A stretch of DNA of 37,747 nt from Mycobacterium sp. WUMAC-067 (GTDB lineage: Bacteria; Actinomycetota; Actinomycetes; Mycobacteriales; Mycobacteriaceae): NCBI RefSeq assembly GCF_020217485.1, contig NZ_JAEKMI010000044.1:1-37747 (forward strand), read 5' to 3'. Positions 15,798 through 27,372 of the stretch are shown here, piece by piece. The notes below the pieces were generated by a model. It worked only from the letters and a program-made list of their open reading frames with translations. It did not search any database and had not been told where the DNA came from. Position 1 is the stretch's first letter. Every line of letters begins with the position of its first letter. The position numbers and the translations under genes are program-made.

Positions 15798-16361
15798 ATG
15801 CCACGTGACGACTGGTTGGTCGGCCGCGATCGCGGCAGCGAAGCCACCGAGCGGATCTACACCGCGGCGGCCGACCTCATCGCCCGCCGAGGTTATGAAG
15901 GCTTCACGATCGAAGCCCTGGCCGCTCGTGTGCATTGCTCACCCGCGACGATTTACCGGCACGCCGGCGGCAAGTCAACCATCCGCGACGCCGTCGTCGG
16001 TATTCACGCGGCTCGCATCGTCGACGCCACACGGGAAGCCATCAAGGACCTTCGCGGCCCGGATCGCGTCGTCGCCGCCACGATCATCGCCTTGCAGCGC
16101 CTGCGGTCTGACCCACTGGCCCAGCTCATGCGGTCGATCCACGCGGCTCCGGTCAGCGACTGGGTGATCAGCTCGCCCACCGTGACGAGCTTGGCCGCCG
16201 AAATGCTGGGGCCCGACACCGATGATCCGCTGGCCGCGCAGTGGCTGATCCGCGTCTTCCTGGCGCTATGGGGTTGGCCCCTCAAGGACCCGGCCGCGGA
16301 ACGGGAGTTGGTGCAACGCTTCCTCGGCTCGTCCTACACCTCGAGGAAAAGGGCGAATTGA
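15798..16361 (+). CDS. TetR family transcriptional regulator
   Basis: This 187-residue regulator has an N-terminal TetR DNA-binding domain (about 15-62): helix-turn-helix FTIEALAARVHCSPATIYRH at 36-55 followed by the usual basic turn GGKSTIRDAV. The C-terminal part (about 70-187) is a helical ligand-binding and dimerisation domain of unassigned family. TetR proteins are mostly repressors released by a small ligand; the divergent P450 is the obvious target and its substrate the likely effector. GGGGAGGA at 15783-15790 lies seven bases before the ATG at 15798. An ATG at 15790 is in another frame. The gene ends 26 bp from the 3' end of tRNA-Ala. Confidence 0.9.
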   Translation: MPRDDWLVGRDRGSEATERIYTAAADLIARRGYEGFTIEALAARVHCSPATIYRHAGGKSTIRDAVVGIHAARIVDATREAIKDLRGPDRVVAATIIALQRLRSDPLAQLMRSIHAAPVSDWVISSPTVTSLAAEMLGPDTDDPLAAQWLIRVFLALWGWPLKDPAAERELVQRFLGSSYTSRKRAN

Positions 16362-16387
16362 ACAGCGCGAAAAGCGGGATCGGTTTG

Positions 16388-16460
16388 TGGAGCCTAGGGG
16401 AATCGAACCCCTGACACCCGCCTTGCAAAGGCGGTGCTCTACCAACTGAGCTAAGGCCCC
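16388..16460 (-). tRNA. alaT: tRNA-Ala(TGC)
   Basis: The minus strand gives a 73-nt cloverleaf: acceptor GGGGCCT/AGGCTCC with the G3-T70 pair that is the alanine identity element, D arm TAGCTCAGTTGGTAGAGC, anticodon loop TTTGCAA (anticodon TGC), T arm CAGGGGTTCGATTCCCCT and discriminator A. CCA is not encoded. Order with tRNA-Ile and the DUF3566 gene matches M. tuberculosis alaT. Confidence 0.97.
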
Positions 16461-16608
16461 TCATCGTGACTGTGTGGTTGACCTGGGTCATCCACAGCCA
16501 CGTGCCAGACCTCGACTCCACGTCGTGACCGCGCCACCGCTGCCAACACGGCGATCAGTCCCAGTGGCAGTGCGAGTCGTACGCAACGTCTTGACGGGCA
16601 CATGGTTG

Positions 16609-16682
16609 TGGGCCTAGGAGGACTCGAACCTCCGACCTCTTCGTTATCAGCGAAGCGCTCTAACCGCCTGAGCTATAGGCCC
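16609..16682 (-). tRNA. ileT: tRNA-Ile(GAT)
   Basis: A 74-nt cloverleaf on the minus strand: acceptor GGGCCTA/TAGGCCC, anticodon loop CTGATAA (anticodon GAT), T arm CGGAGGTTCGAGTCCTCC, discriminator A and no encoded CCA. It is separated by 148 bp (16461-16608) from tRNA-Ala, a spacer in which I see no gene. Confidence 0.97.
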
Positions 16683-16706
16683 GTACTCGCGTACGGCCGA
16701 GCGACG

Positions 16707-16736
16707 AGATTACCGCACCAGCCGCCCGACTCCCAA
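16707..16736 (-). promoter_or_regulatory. Candidate promoter of tRNA-Ile
   Basis: Read on the minus strand, TTGGGA (16731-16736) and TAATCT (16707-16712) are 18 bp apart, close to housekeeping sigma consensus. Transcription would start about 18 nt before the tRNA. A 6-bp hairpin (16681-16696) overlaps the leader and the first two tRNA bases. Confidence 0.5.
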
Positions 16737-16763
16737 AAACGCAGCACCAGAGCTAGCCATCAG

Positions 16764-17651
16764 CTAGTCGCGATCGGCCAGAGTGACTTCGATGCCGCCG
16801 ATCAGATCGGTGGTCAGGTTGTAGACGAACGCAGCGATGGTCGCCATCGCGGTCAGCAGCACGATGTTCACCAGCCCGATCAAGACAGCGCCGCCGAAAA
16901 TCGTGCCGCTGGATACCAGTTCGCCGCTGCTGCCGCTGGTGTTGTTCAGCAGGTCACCGACGTTGCTGTTCAACTTCGACCACACACCCATGCCGCCGAG
17001 CACGAGGTAGAGGAACGCGACGGCGATCATCCACACAAAGAACAACGCCACCGAGAGCAGCAGCGACACCTTCAACGTGCTCCAGGGATCAACCCGGCGG
17101 ATCTGCATGCTGGCCCGGACCGGGCCTCGCGTCCGCCGCGACACCTGCACCCGGTCGCGGTTTTCCCGGCCCTCCCGGCCTTCCGCCGGTGCCGGACGGC
17201 CGGGCGCCGACGAAGCCTCCGACGTCCGTTGTTCGGGTGCGGGCTTGCGGTGCGGGCCACGCGGCACCGGGCCGGACAGATCCGGCAATTCGCTGGCGTA
17301 GGCCTCGGCGGGAGATCCCTCGCCGCGGGCAGGCGCCGCGTCGGCGTCTTTCGAATGCGCCGCAGCGCCGGCACCCGGCGCGGCGGTGCCCGAGATGAAG
17401 CGGTTCAGCCGGGCCTCAACCCCGCCGGCCGGACCCGACGGCCGCTTCTCGGTGGGCGGCTCGTTCTGGCGGGGCGGGGGCTGCTGGGGCCGGGCTCCGC
17501 CACGCTGCCACGGCGGACCGTCCCCGGCCTCCTGGGGACGCCCGCCCTGTGTGGGCGGCGCCGCGCGGCGCGCCCCGGCACGCTCGGCCGAACCATCCCC
17601 GTTGGGCACGTCTCCCTTTTTGGGGGCGCCCGGCTCGTTCGGTGAAGTCAC
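16764..17651 (-). CDS. DUF3566 membrane protein (Rv0007-like)
   Basis: A 295-residue protein. The first 180 residues are a Pro/Gly/Arg/Glu-rich, probably disordered cytoplasmic region. The C-terminal DUF3566 domain (about 181-295) holds two transmembrane helices (about 194-218 and 252-277) separated by a short Asn/Ser-rich outside loop, starting with the conserved RRVDPWSTLKVS. The family lies next to gyrA in most Actinobacteria; its function is unknown. GTG at 17651 is preceded by AAGGAG with five-base spacing. Two TAGACT motifs upstream may be its promoters. Confidence 0.93.
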   Translation of the reverse strand: MTSPNEPGAPKKGDVPNGDGSAERAGARRAAPPTQGGRPQEAGDGPPWQRGGARPQQPPPRQNEPPTEKRPSGPAGGVEARLNRFISGTAAPGAGAAAHSKDADAAPARGEGSPAEAYASELPDLSGPVPRGPHRKPAPEQRTSEASSAPGRPAPAEGREGRENRDRVQVSRRTRGPVRASMQIRRVDPWSTLKVSLLLSVALFFVWMIAVAFLYLVLGGMGVWSKLNSNVGDLLNNTSGSSGELVSSGTIFGGAVLIGLVNIVLLTAMATIAAFVYNLTTDLIGGIEVTLADRD

Positions 17652-17710
17652 CCCGGCTCCTTAGGTCTTCTACCCTGGCCGCGCAGGCGGTGCAGTCGCG
17701 TCGTGTCTGG

Positions 17711-17782
17711 TCGGGCTGAGTCTAAATGCCCAATTCCTCCTCGGGCCGCGCCGCGGCCCGCATCGTCATCGGGCTGAGTCTA
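17711..17782 (-). repeat. 14-bp direct repeat carrying twin TAGACT -10 motifs
   Basis: The same 14 bases occur at 17711-17724 and 17769-17782, 58 bp apart. On the minus strand each reads TAGACTCAGCCCGA, so each begins with a TANNNT -10 hexamer oriented toward the DUF3566 gene starting at 17651. The pair may be tandem promoters or a duplicated regulator site. No good -35 is seen. Confidence 0.5.
17742..17760 (-). terminator. GC-only hairpin downstream of gyrA
   Basis: CGGGCCG and CGGCCCG form a 7-bp stem with a 5-nt loop 38 bp beyond the gyrA stop. There is no T-run, so it may only slow polymerase or act with Rho. An AGGAGGAA follows it on the minus strand without a usable downstream frame. 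Confidence 0.4.
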
Positions 17783-17797
17783 GTGGCTTCGTGCCGA

Positions 17798-21577
<3,780 letters not shown>

Positions 21578-21629
21578 GTATTCCTCGTTGGTCGGTCAGC
21601 AGGGTCCAGTCCGGTGCGGCGATGATCGC

Positions 21630-23663
21630 TCAGACGTCCAGGAAGCGAACGTCCTTGGCATTACGGGTGATAAAGCTGCGGCGCGCGTCGACGTCCTCGC
21701 CCATCAGGATCGAGAACAGCTCGTCGGCGGCGGCGGCGTCGTCCAGCGTGACTTGGCGCAACACCCGGACGGTGGGATCCATTGTGGTTTCCCACAATTC
21801 CTTGGCGTCCATCTCGCCGAGACCCTTGTAGCGCTGAATGCCGTCGTCCTTGTTGATCTTCTTGCCCGCCTTCTGCCCGGCCTCCAGCAGGCCGTCACGC
21901 TCGCGGTCGGAGTAGGCGAATTCGGGATCGCTGCGCTGCCACTTCAGCTTGTACAGCGGCGGCTGCGCCAAAAACACGTGCCCGTGCTCGATCAGGGGCC
22001 GCATAAACCGGAATAGCAGCGTCAACAACAACGTCGAGATGTGCTGGCCGTCAACGTCGGCGTCGGCCATCAGCACGATCTTGTGATAGCGCAGCTTGGT
22101 GATGTCGAACTCGTCGTGAATGCCGGTGCCCAGCGCGGTGATGATCGCCTGCACTTCGGTGTTCTTCAACACCCGGTCGATCCGGGCCTTCTCGACGTTG
22201 ATGATCTTCCCGCGCAGCGGAAGGATGGCCTGGAACATCGAGTCCCGGCCGCTCTTCGCCGAGCCGCCGGCCGAGTCACCCTCCACCACATACAGTTCCG
22301 ACTTACGCGGATCCGTCGAGCGGCAGTCGGCAAGCTTGCCGGGCAGCCCACCGAGGTCGGTAGCGCTCTTGCGGCGCACCAACTCTCGCGCCTTGCGCGC
22401 GGCGATCCGCGCCTGGGCCGACGACACCGCCTTGTTGACCACCACCTTGGCGTCCGCGGGGTTGGCCTCGAACCAGTGCGTGAGTTGTTCGTTGCAGACC
22501 TTCTGCACAAACGACTTCACTTCGGTGTTGCCCAGTTTGGTCTTGGTCTGGCCCTCGAACTGGGGTTCGCTGACCTTCACCGAGATCACCGCGGCCAGGC
22601 CTTCACGAATGTCGTCGCCGGTGAGGTTCGGGTCCTTGTCTTTGAGCAGCTTCTTGTCTTTGGCGTACTTGTTCACCACCGACGTCAACGCGCTGCGGAA
22701 GCCCTCTTCGTGGGTTCCCCCCTCGTGCGTGTTGATGGTGTTGGCGAAGGTGTGCACGGATTCCGAGTAGCCGCCGTTCCACTGCATCGCGATTTCGACC
22801 TCGTGGCCCGGGCCTTTTCCGTCGAAGTCGATGATGCTCTGCTGGATCGGGCTCTTGGTGCGGTTGATGTGCTTGACGAAGTCGACGAGGCCGCCGGGGT
22901 AGTGGAAGGTACGCTGCTTAACCTTGTGCGGCGCAGTCGATTCCGCCGCCTTTTCCTGGGCCGACTTGGGCGCCTCGGCGGTGTCGCTGACGACCTCGTC
23001 GACGACCTCGTCCTGTTCGACGCGCTCATCGGTGAGGTTGATCGTCAACCCCTTGTTCAGGAACGCCATTTCCTGCAGCCGGCGCGCCACCGTCTCGAAG
23101 TCGTACTGGGTGGTTTCGAAGATGTCGGGATCGGCCCAGAACCGGATGGTCGTGCCCGTCCGCTTGGTGGCCTCACCCTGTTTGAGGGTGCCCGGTACGG
23201 CCTTCTCGTAGTACTGCGACCACTCGTGGCCGTCGCGGGCGATGTCTACCTCGAGACGGGTCGACAGGGCGTTGACCACCGACACGCCCACGCCGTGCAG
23301 GCCACCACTGACGTTGTAACCGCTGTTCTCACCGCCGAACTTGCCGCCGGCGTGAAGCTGGGTCATCACCACGTCGACGGTGGGGGCGCCGGTCGCGTGC
23401 ATCGCCACCGGGATTCCGCGGCCGTTGTCGGCGACCTCGACACTGCCGTCATCGAGGATCCGCACGTCGACCTTGTTGGCATAGCCCGCCATCGCCTCGT
23501 CGACCGAGTTGTCGACCACCTCCCAGATGAGGTGGTGCAGGCCACGCTCGCCGGTGGACCCGATGTACATGCCGGGGCGTTTGCGGACGGCCTCGAGGCC
23601 TTCGAGCACGGTGATCGCTGAAGCGCCGTAATCGTCTTGCGCCTTCTTCTTCTGGGCAGCCAC
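21630..23663 (-). CDS. gyrB: DNA gyrase subunit B
   Basis: A 677-residue GyrB, the ATPase half of gyrase. The GHKL ATPase domain shows EVVDNSVDEAMAGY, the ATP-lid motif GGLHGVGVSVVNALS, and then a transducer domain. The TOPRIM region carries ELYVVEGDSAGGSAKSGRD and LMADADVDGQHI, which bind Mg2+ and contact cleaved DNA. The C-terminus ends RNAKDVRFLDV as in other mycobacteria. Translation begins at GTG 23663 (AAGGAGA upstream), giving MAAQKKKAQDDYGA; longer M. tuberculosis annotations of 714 residues use an upstream start not supported here. It is co-directional with gyrA, 52 bp apart, and presumably co-transcribed. Confidence 0.97.
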   Translation of the reverse strand: MAAQKKKAQDDYGASAITVLEGLEAVRKRPGMYIGSTGERGLHHLIWEVVDNSVDEAMAGYANKVDVRILDDGSVEVADNGRGIPVAMHATGAPTVDVVMTQLHAGGKFGGENSGYNVSGGLHGVGVSVVNALSTRLEVDIARDGHEWSQYYEKAVPGTLKQGEATKRTGTTIRFWADPDIFETTQYDFETVARRLQEMAFLNKGLTINLTDERVEQDEVVDEVVSDTAEAPKSAQEKAAESTAPHKVKQRTFHYPGGLVDFVKHINRTKSPIQQSIIDFDGKGPGHEVEIAMQWNGGYSESVHTFANTINTHEGGTHEEGFRSALTSVVNKYAKDKKLLKDKDPNLTGDDIREGLAAVISVKVSEPQFEGQTKTKLGNTEVKSFVQKVCNEQLTHWFEANPADAKVVVNKAVSSAQARIAARKARELVRRKSATDLGGLPGKLADCRSTDPRKSELYVVEGDSAGGSAKSGRDSMFQAILPLRGKIINVEKARIDRVLKNTEVQAIITALGTGIHDEFDITKLRYHKIVLMADADVDGQHISTLLLTLLFRFMRPLIEHGHVFLAQPPLYKLKWQRSDPEFAYSDRERDGLLEAGQKAGKKINKDDGIQRYKGLGEMDAKELWETTMDPTVRVLRQVTLDDAAAADELFSILMGEDVDARRSFITRNAKDVRFLDV

Positions 23664-23919
23664 GGTCGGAATGCTCTCCTTGGGGTTTCATGCGGGCGGT
23701 TCCAGTCACCGCAACAGTCGCACACGGCTAGTCTAGCGTGATCCCCCGTCCGCACCGATTTTCTAGCCGCGTTTCTACCCAGCTAACCGCGCCGTGCGGG
23801 CGATTTTTTTATTCTGGCCGCGTCCCGACGTGCATCCAGGGTGTCCACGAGATTCTGGCCGATCTGAGCGGCCTGTGGATAAAGCCCTGTCCGGGGGTCG
23901 AACGGCGTCCCGAACGACG
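23664..23919 (-). promoter_or_regulatory. gyrB upstream region: promoter and DnaA-box-like motifs
   Basis: This 256-bp gap before gyrB contains, on the minus strand, a TAGACT -10 motif (23730-23735) 67 bp before the start codon, with a weak -35. Further upstream an A7 run (23805-23811) could act as an UP-type element. TGTGGATAA (23874-23882) is an exact reverse complement of the classical DnaA box, and GTGTCCACG (23841-23849) is a near match to TTGTCCACA. gyrBA transcription in mycobacteria responds to supercoiling; whether these motifs matter is unknown. Confidence 0.45.
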
Positions 23920-24483
23920 CTAACCGTAGGTGTCGCGCGGCCCTCTCCCGGAGATGTGGCGCGGCCCCTTGCGCCACGACGGCGCGGTCGGGCCGGTGAT
24001 TTTCAACGACGTGACCACCCCGTCGCCGACCGCCGCGGCGATTTTGGCCAACAACTGCGCCTGAATCATCCGCAACTGCGTGGCCCACGCCGTCGATTCG
24101 GCGGCCACACTCAGCACACCGTCGTTGAGAGAGGTCGGGACCGCGTGGTCGGCGATCTGGTGGCCGACCACCGCTGTCCAGTTGCCCAGCACGGTGCCCT
24201 CGGCGACCTGCGCGGACCATCCCCGCTTTTTCGCCAGGTCGCGAGCCACCCTGCCCAACGGTTGGGGGTCACGAACGTCCGGCCCCGGGCCCGACCAGCT
24301 GCGCCGCCGACCCGCCACCCGGCGCGGGGACGGCGACACCGCGCGCCCGCGGCCGGCGTCTTTCCCTTGAGCCCGTGCCGCGGCCCGCGCCTCCTCGAGG
24401 GTGCGCCTGACCAAGTCGATGCCGCGCAGCTCGCTCGGCGGTCCGCCGGCCTCGGGACCCGGGCCCTCTCCCGTGCCGGTCAC
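23920..24483 (-). CDS. dciA: DciA-like DUF721 protein (Rv0004-like)
   Basis: A 187-residue protein, the length of M. tuberculosis Rv0004. The N-terminal half is basic, with a low-complexity Pro/Arg-rich linker; the C-terminal DUF721 (DciA) domain (about 75-165) shows VLGNWTAVVGHQIADHAVP and VAAESTAWATQLRMIQAQLL. DciA is the ancestral loader/partner of the replicative helicase DnaB in bacteria that lack DnaC or DnaI, and its mycobacterial homologue is required for replication. It starts with GTG at 24483 in a GTGA overlap with the recF stop, implying translational coupling. Confidence 0.93.
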   Translation of the reverse strand: MTGTGEGPGPEAGGPPSELRGIDLVRRTLEEARAAARAQGKDAGRGRAVSPSPRRVAGRRRSWSGPGPDVRDPQPLGRVARDLAKKRGWSAQVAEGTVLGNWTAVVGHQIADHAVPTSLNDGVLSVAAESTAWATQLRMIQAQLLAKIAAAVGDGVVTSLKITGPTAPSWRKGPRHISGRGPRDTYG

Positions 24484-25637
24484 GCGCGCATCTCCGATAC
24501 CCGCCCCGAGTCGCTGTCGCGTAAGTCGACGTAGACCTGTCGAATGTCCCAGCCCGCCGGGATGTCCTCGACCACGGCGGCCGTGACCAGCACCTGCTCT
24601 GCCGATTCGGCCACCGCGGCCAGCGCGCGGCGCCGCGCGGCGTCGAGCTCGGCGAACACGTCGTCAAGCAACAACACCGGGTCACTTTCGTCGGCGCGCA
24701 GCAACTCGTAGGCGGCGAGCCGCAGCGCCAACGCGAACGACCACGATTCCCCATGGCTGGCAAAGCCTTTCGCCGGCTGATCACCGAGCCACAGTTCCAG
24801 GTCGTCGCGGTGCGGGCCGACCAAACACATGCCGCGCTCCAACTCCGCATCGCGCCGCGCCGACAACGCCGCCAACAAAGCAGCTTCCAGGAATTCCCGG
24901 TCACCGCCGGCGACATCCGCCGCGGCGTCGGCACCGAGGCTGGATCGGTAGTTGATCGACGCCACCCGCGATCCCGGGGCCAACAGCTGATAGGCCTTCT
25001 CGACCTCGGGCGCCAACTGGTTCACCAAATCGATACGGGCGGCCATCAATTGGGCACCGTGTTCGGCCAGGCGACTGTCCCAGACGTCGAGCGTGTCCAG
25101 TGCGCCTCGATCGCCCCGATACCGCGCCCCGGACACGGATTTCAACAACGCGGTCCGCTGCCGCAAGACTTTTTCGTAATCGGCGCGCACCGCCGCTACC
25201 GCCGGGCGACGCACCGTCGCCAGGTCGTCGAGATAGCGCCGCCGCTCCGACGGGTCACCACGCACCAACGCCAAATCCTCGGGAGCGAACAACACCGCGC
25301 GCAGGACGCCGATGACCTCGCGGGTGCTGCGCACCGGTGAACGGTTCAGCCGCGCCTTATTCGCCCGCCCCGCAGCGATTTCCAGATCGACCGCACATTC
25401 CCTGCCCTCGTTGACCACGATCGTGGAAACCACCGCCCGCGCGGCGCCGGCCCGGATCAACGGTGCGTCAGTTCCCACCCGGTGTGAACCCAAGGTGCTC
25501 GAATACCACAGCGCCTCAAGAAGATTCGTCTTCCCGAATCCATTCGAACCAATGAAGACCGTCCGACCGGGTTGCAAGTCGAGGTCGGCCTGTGCCCAGG
25601 ACCGGAAGTCGCGCAGTCCTAAATGCCGGACGTACAC
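24480..25637 (-). CDS. recF: RecF, recombination mediator
   Basis: A 385-residue SMC-like ATPase that helps load RecA at single-stranded gaps. Walker A is GSNGFGKTN (30-38), the family N-terminus MYVRHLGLRDFRSW is intact, and the late Walker B reads PVLLLDDVFAELDAARR with the signature region before it. The GTG start at 25637 directly follows the dnaN stop codon (25638-25640), and the 3' end overlaps dciA. The order dnaA-dnaN-recF-dciA-gyrB-gyrA is the classic actinobacterial origin cluster. Confidence 0.97.
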   Translation of the reverse strand: MYVRHLGLRDFRSWAQADLDLQPGRTVFIGSNGFGKTNLLEALWYSSTLGSHRVGTDAPLIRAGAARAVVSTIVVNEGRECAVDLEIAAGRANKARLNRSPVRSTREVIGVLRAVLFAPEDLALVRGDPSERRRYLDDLATVRRPAVAAVRADYEKVLRQRTALLKSVSGARYRGDRGALDTLDVWDSRLAEHGAQLMAARIDLVNQLAPEVEKAYQLLAPGSRVASINYRSSLGADAAADVAGGDREFLEAALLAALSARRDAELERGMCLVGPHRDDLELWLGDQPAKGFASHGESWSFALALRLAAYELLRADESDPVLLLDDVFAELDAARRRALAAVAESAEQVLVTAAVVEDIPAGWDIRQVYVDLRDSDSGRVSEMRA

Positions 25638-26837
25638 CTAGCCAGGCAACCGGACGGGCATCAACAGGTAGACGTAATCGGTCGGTAGCGCGCTGAAAGG
25701 GCCCGTGCCGGTCGGGTGGCTGTCATCGTCCAGCGCCGGGCGCAACAGCGCCGGCTTGCCCGGGGTCGTGAAACCAAACGACACCCGCTCGGAATGAACC
25801 GATCCCAGCCCGTCGGTCAAGTACGTCGGGTTGAAGGCAATCGTCAGCGGCTCGCCGGCGAAATCGATCGCCAGGTCTTCCTCGGCCCGACCGACATCGT
25901 CGGCCCCCGCGGACAACCGCAGCGATCCCTCACTGAATTCCATCCGCACCTGAGCGCCTCGATCGGCGACCAGCGCCACCAACTTGATCGCCTCGGTCAA
26001 CTCCGACACGTTGATCGTCGCGACGGCGGTGTGCTCGGCCGGCAACAGCTGGCGGAACTTCGGGAATTCCGCGTCGAGCAGGCGCGTGGTGCTACGCTTG
26101 CCGTTCCCGCTGATGCCGAGCAAGCCGTCTTTTCCGACGCCGGCGCCCGCACCCAGCGACAAACGAACCTCAGAACCGTCGGTGCCGGCCCGGGCGGCTT
26201 CGGCCAGCGTCTTGGCCGGGACCAGGACCGCGGCTTCGATGTCCGGTGAGGCCGCCGACCAGGTCAACTCGCGAACCGCCAACCGGAACCGATCGGTGGC
26301 GGCCAAGACCACCGTGTCTCCCGAAATCTCAACCCGGATACCGGTCAACATGGGCAACGTGTCGTCGCGGCCGGCCGCGATGGCCACCTGGCTGATCGCC
26401 TCGGCGAACAAATCGGCGGGCAGCGTCCCCGTCTCGTCCGGCAGGGCCGGCAGCGTCGGGTAATCCTCGACCGCCATCGTCGGCAACGAGAACCTGGCGT
26501 TCCCACAGTTCAGCGCCACCCGATTGCCATCGACGTAGAAATCGATCGGCTTGTTCGGCAACGCCCGGACGATGTCTGACAACAGCCGTCCGGAGACCAA
26601 AACACTTCCAGGAGAAGCGATTTCGGCCGCTACCTGCGCTTCCGCGGATACTTCGTAATCGAACCCGGAGATCGTCAGGCCGTCATCGGTCCCGGACAGC
26701 AGCACACCGGACAGCACCGGCACCGCGGGTCTGGACGGCAGGTTCTTCGCCACCCACGACACCGCGTCGGCGAAAGTCTCCCGCACCAAACGAAACTTCA
26801 AGTCGCTGAGGCCAGCCGTTGTCGTCGCCGCGTCCAT
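25638..26837 (-). CDS. dnaN: DNA polymerase III beta sliding clamp
   Basis: The 399-residue protein (402 in M. tuberculosis) has the three repeated domains of the ring-shaped processivity clamp: N-terminal FADAVSWVAKNLPSRPAVPVL, a middle domain with GRDDTLPMLTGIRVEI, and a C-terminal domain ending DYVYLLMPVRLPG, which forms the partner-binding pocket. A dimer encircles DNA and tethers polymerase and repair proteins. ATG 26837 is preceded by AAGGGAC. The gene begins at the right edge of oriC. Confidence 0.98.
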   Translation of the reverse strand: MDAATTTAGLSDLKFRLVRETFADAVSWVAKNLPSRPAVPVLSGVLLSGTDDGLTISGFDYEVSAEAQVAAEIASPGSVLVSGRLLSDIVRALPNKPIDFYVDGNRVALNCGNARFSLPTMAVEDYPTLPALPDETGTLPADLFAEAISQVAIAAGRDDTLPMLTGIRVEISGDTVVLAATDRFRLAVRELTWSAASPDIEAAVLVPAKTLAEAARAGTDGSEVRLSLGAGAGVGKDGLLGISGNGKRSTTRLLDAEFPKFRQLLPAEHTAVATINVSELTEAIKLVALVADRGAQVRMEFSEGSLRLSAGADDVGRAEEDLAIDFAGEPLTIAFNPTYLTDGLGSVHSERVSFGFTTPGKPALLRPALDDDSHPTGTGPFSALPTDYVYLLMPVRLPG

Positions 26838-27372
26838 AGCGTCCCTTCACCTTCAGCGTTTTCGAATCCATTTTGGCTAGCCTCCCCCCGCTAGCACGGG
26901 GCCCCGCCACGAGCGCCGGTGACGCGATGCGCCGACGACGACCGTAACGGCAGTCGAAGAACAACCGTAGATCCTCCGGGGCCATCTTGAAAGCTAATCG
27001 CAAAGGCCGACAAAACGATCTGACGATGGCTCTGACGGGGGGTGTGCACCGAACGTCCCCAAGCCTGTATTTCAAAGAAGAACCGATGAAGAGATCTCAG
27101 TAACAGTATTAAGGCCTGTGCATTTTGGGGACAGAGCCGTCCCAGTGCAGCTAGCGCGACGATCGGGATGTGGATCGCGGCGCCGGCGGGTGTGAGTCGT
27201 GTGTGGGTCCAGTTGGGGACGAACGACAGGTGTGCACCGACCGCCCGATACTGCACCGGCGTATGAGCGCGGTGTCCACAGGCTACGCACATGCCCTGGG
27301 TGTGGCGGATGTGACGGACGCGCGAGAAGTTTCTCGAAAAAAATTACGCGCCGAGGCCTCGAAACGCCGGAT
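26838..27372. other. oriC: Chromosomal replication origin oriC (dnaA-dnaN gap)
   Basis: This 535-bp gene-free gap is where oriC lies in mycobacteria. DnaA-box-like 9-mers are mostly imperfect: GTGTCCACA (27272-27280) is one mismatch from TTGTCCACA, and TGGGGACAG (27126-27134) and TGGGGACGA (27214-27222) are two mismatches from its complement. AT-rich patches lie at about 27098-27127 and 27337-27345, the latter an A7 run after a 6-bp hairpin (27323-27336); these are candidate unwinding sites. The few exact boxes agree with the loose box usage reported for mycobacterial origins. The dnaA end is at the right and the dnaN start at the left. Confidence 0.85.

Noticed and set aside
16388..16460. 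tRNA-Ala as attachment site of an integrated element
   Set aside because: The other boundary (cwsA/P450) leaves only two bases between stops, no copy of the tRNA 3' end is seen there, and no integrase is present.
22041..23621. 526-codon open frame on the plus strand
   Set aside because: Antisense shadow of gyrB; the gyrB frame has every expected GHKL and TOPRIM motif.
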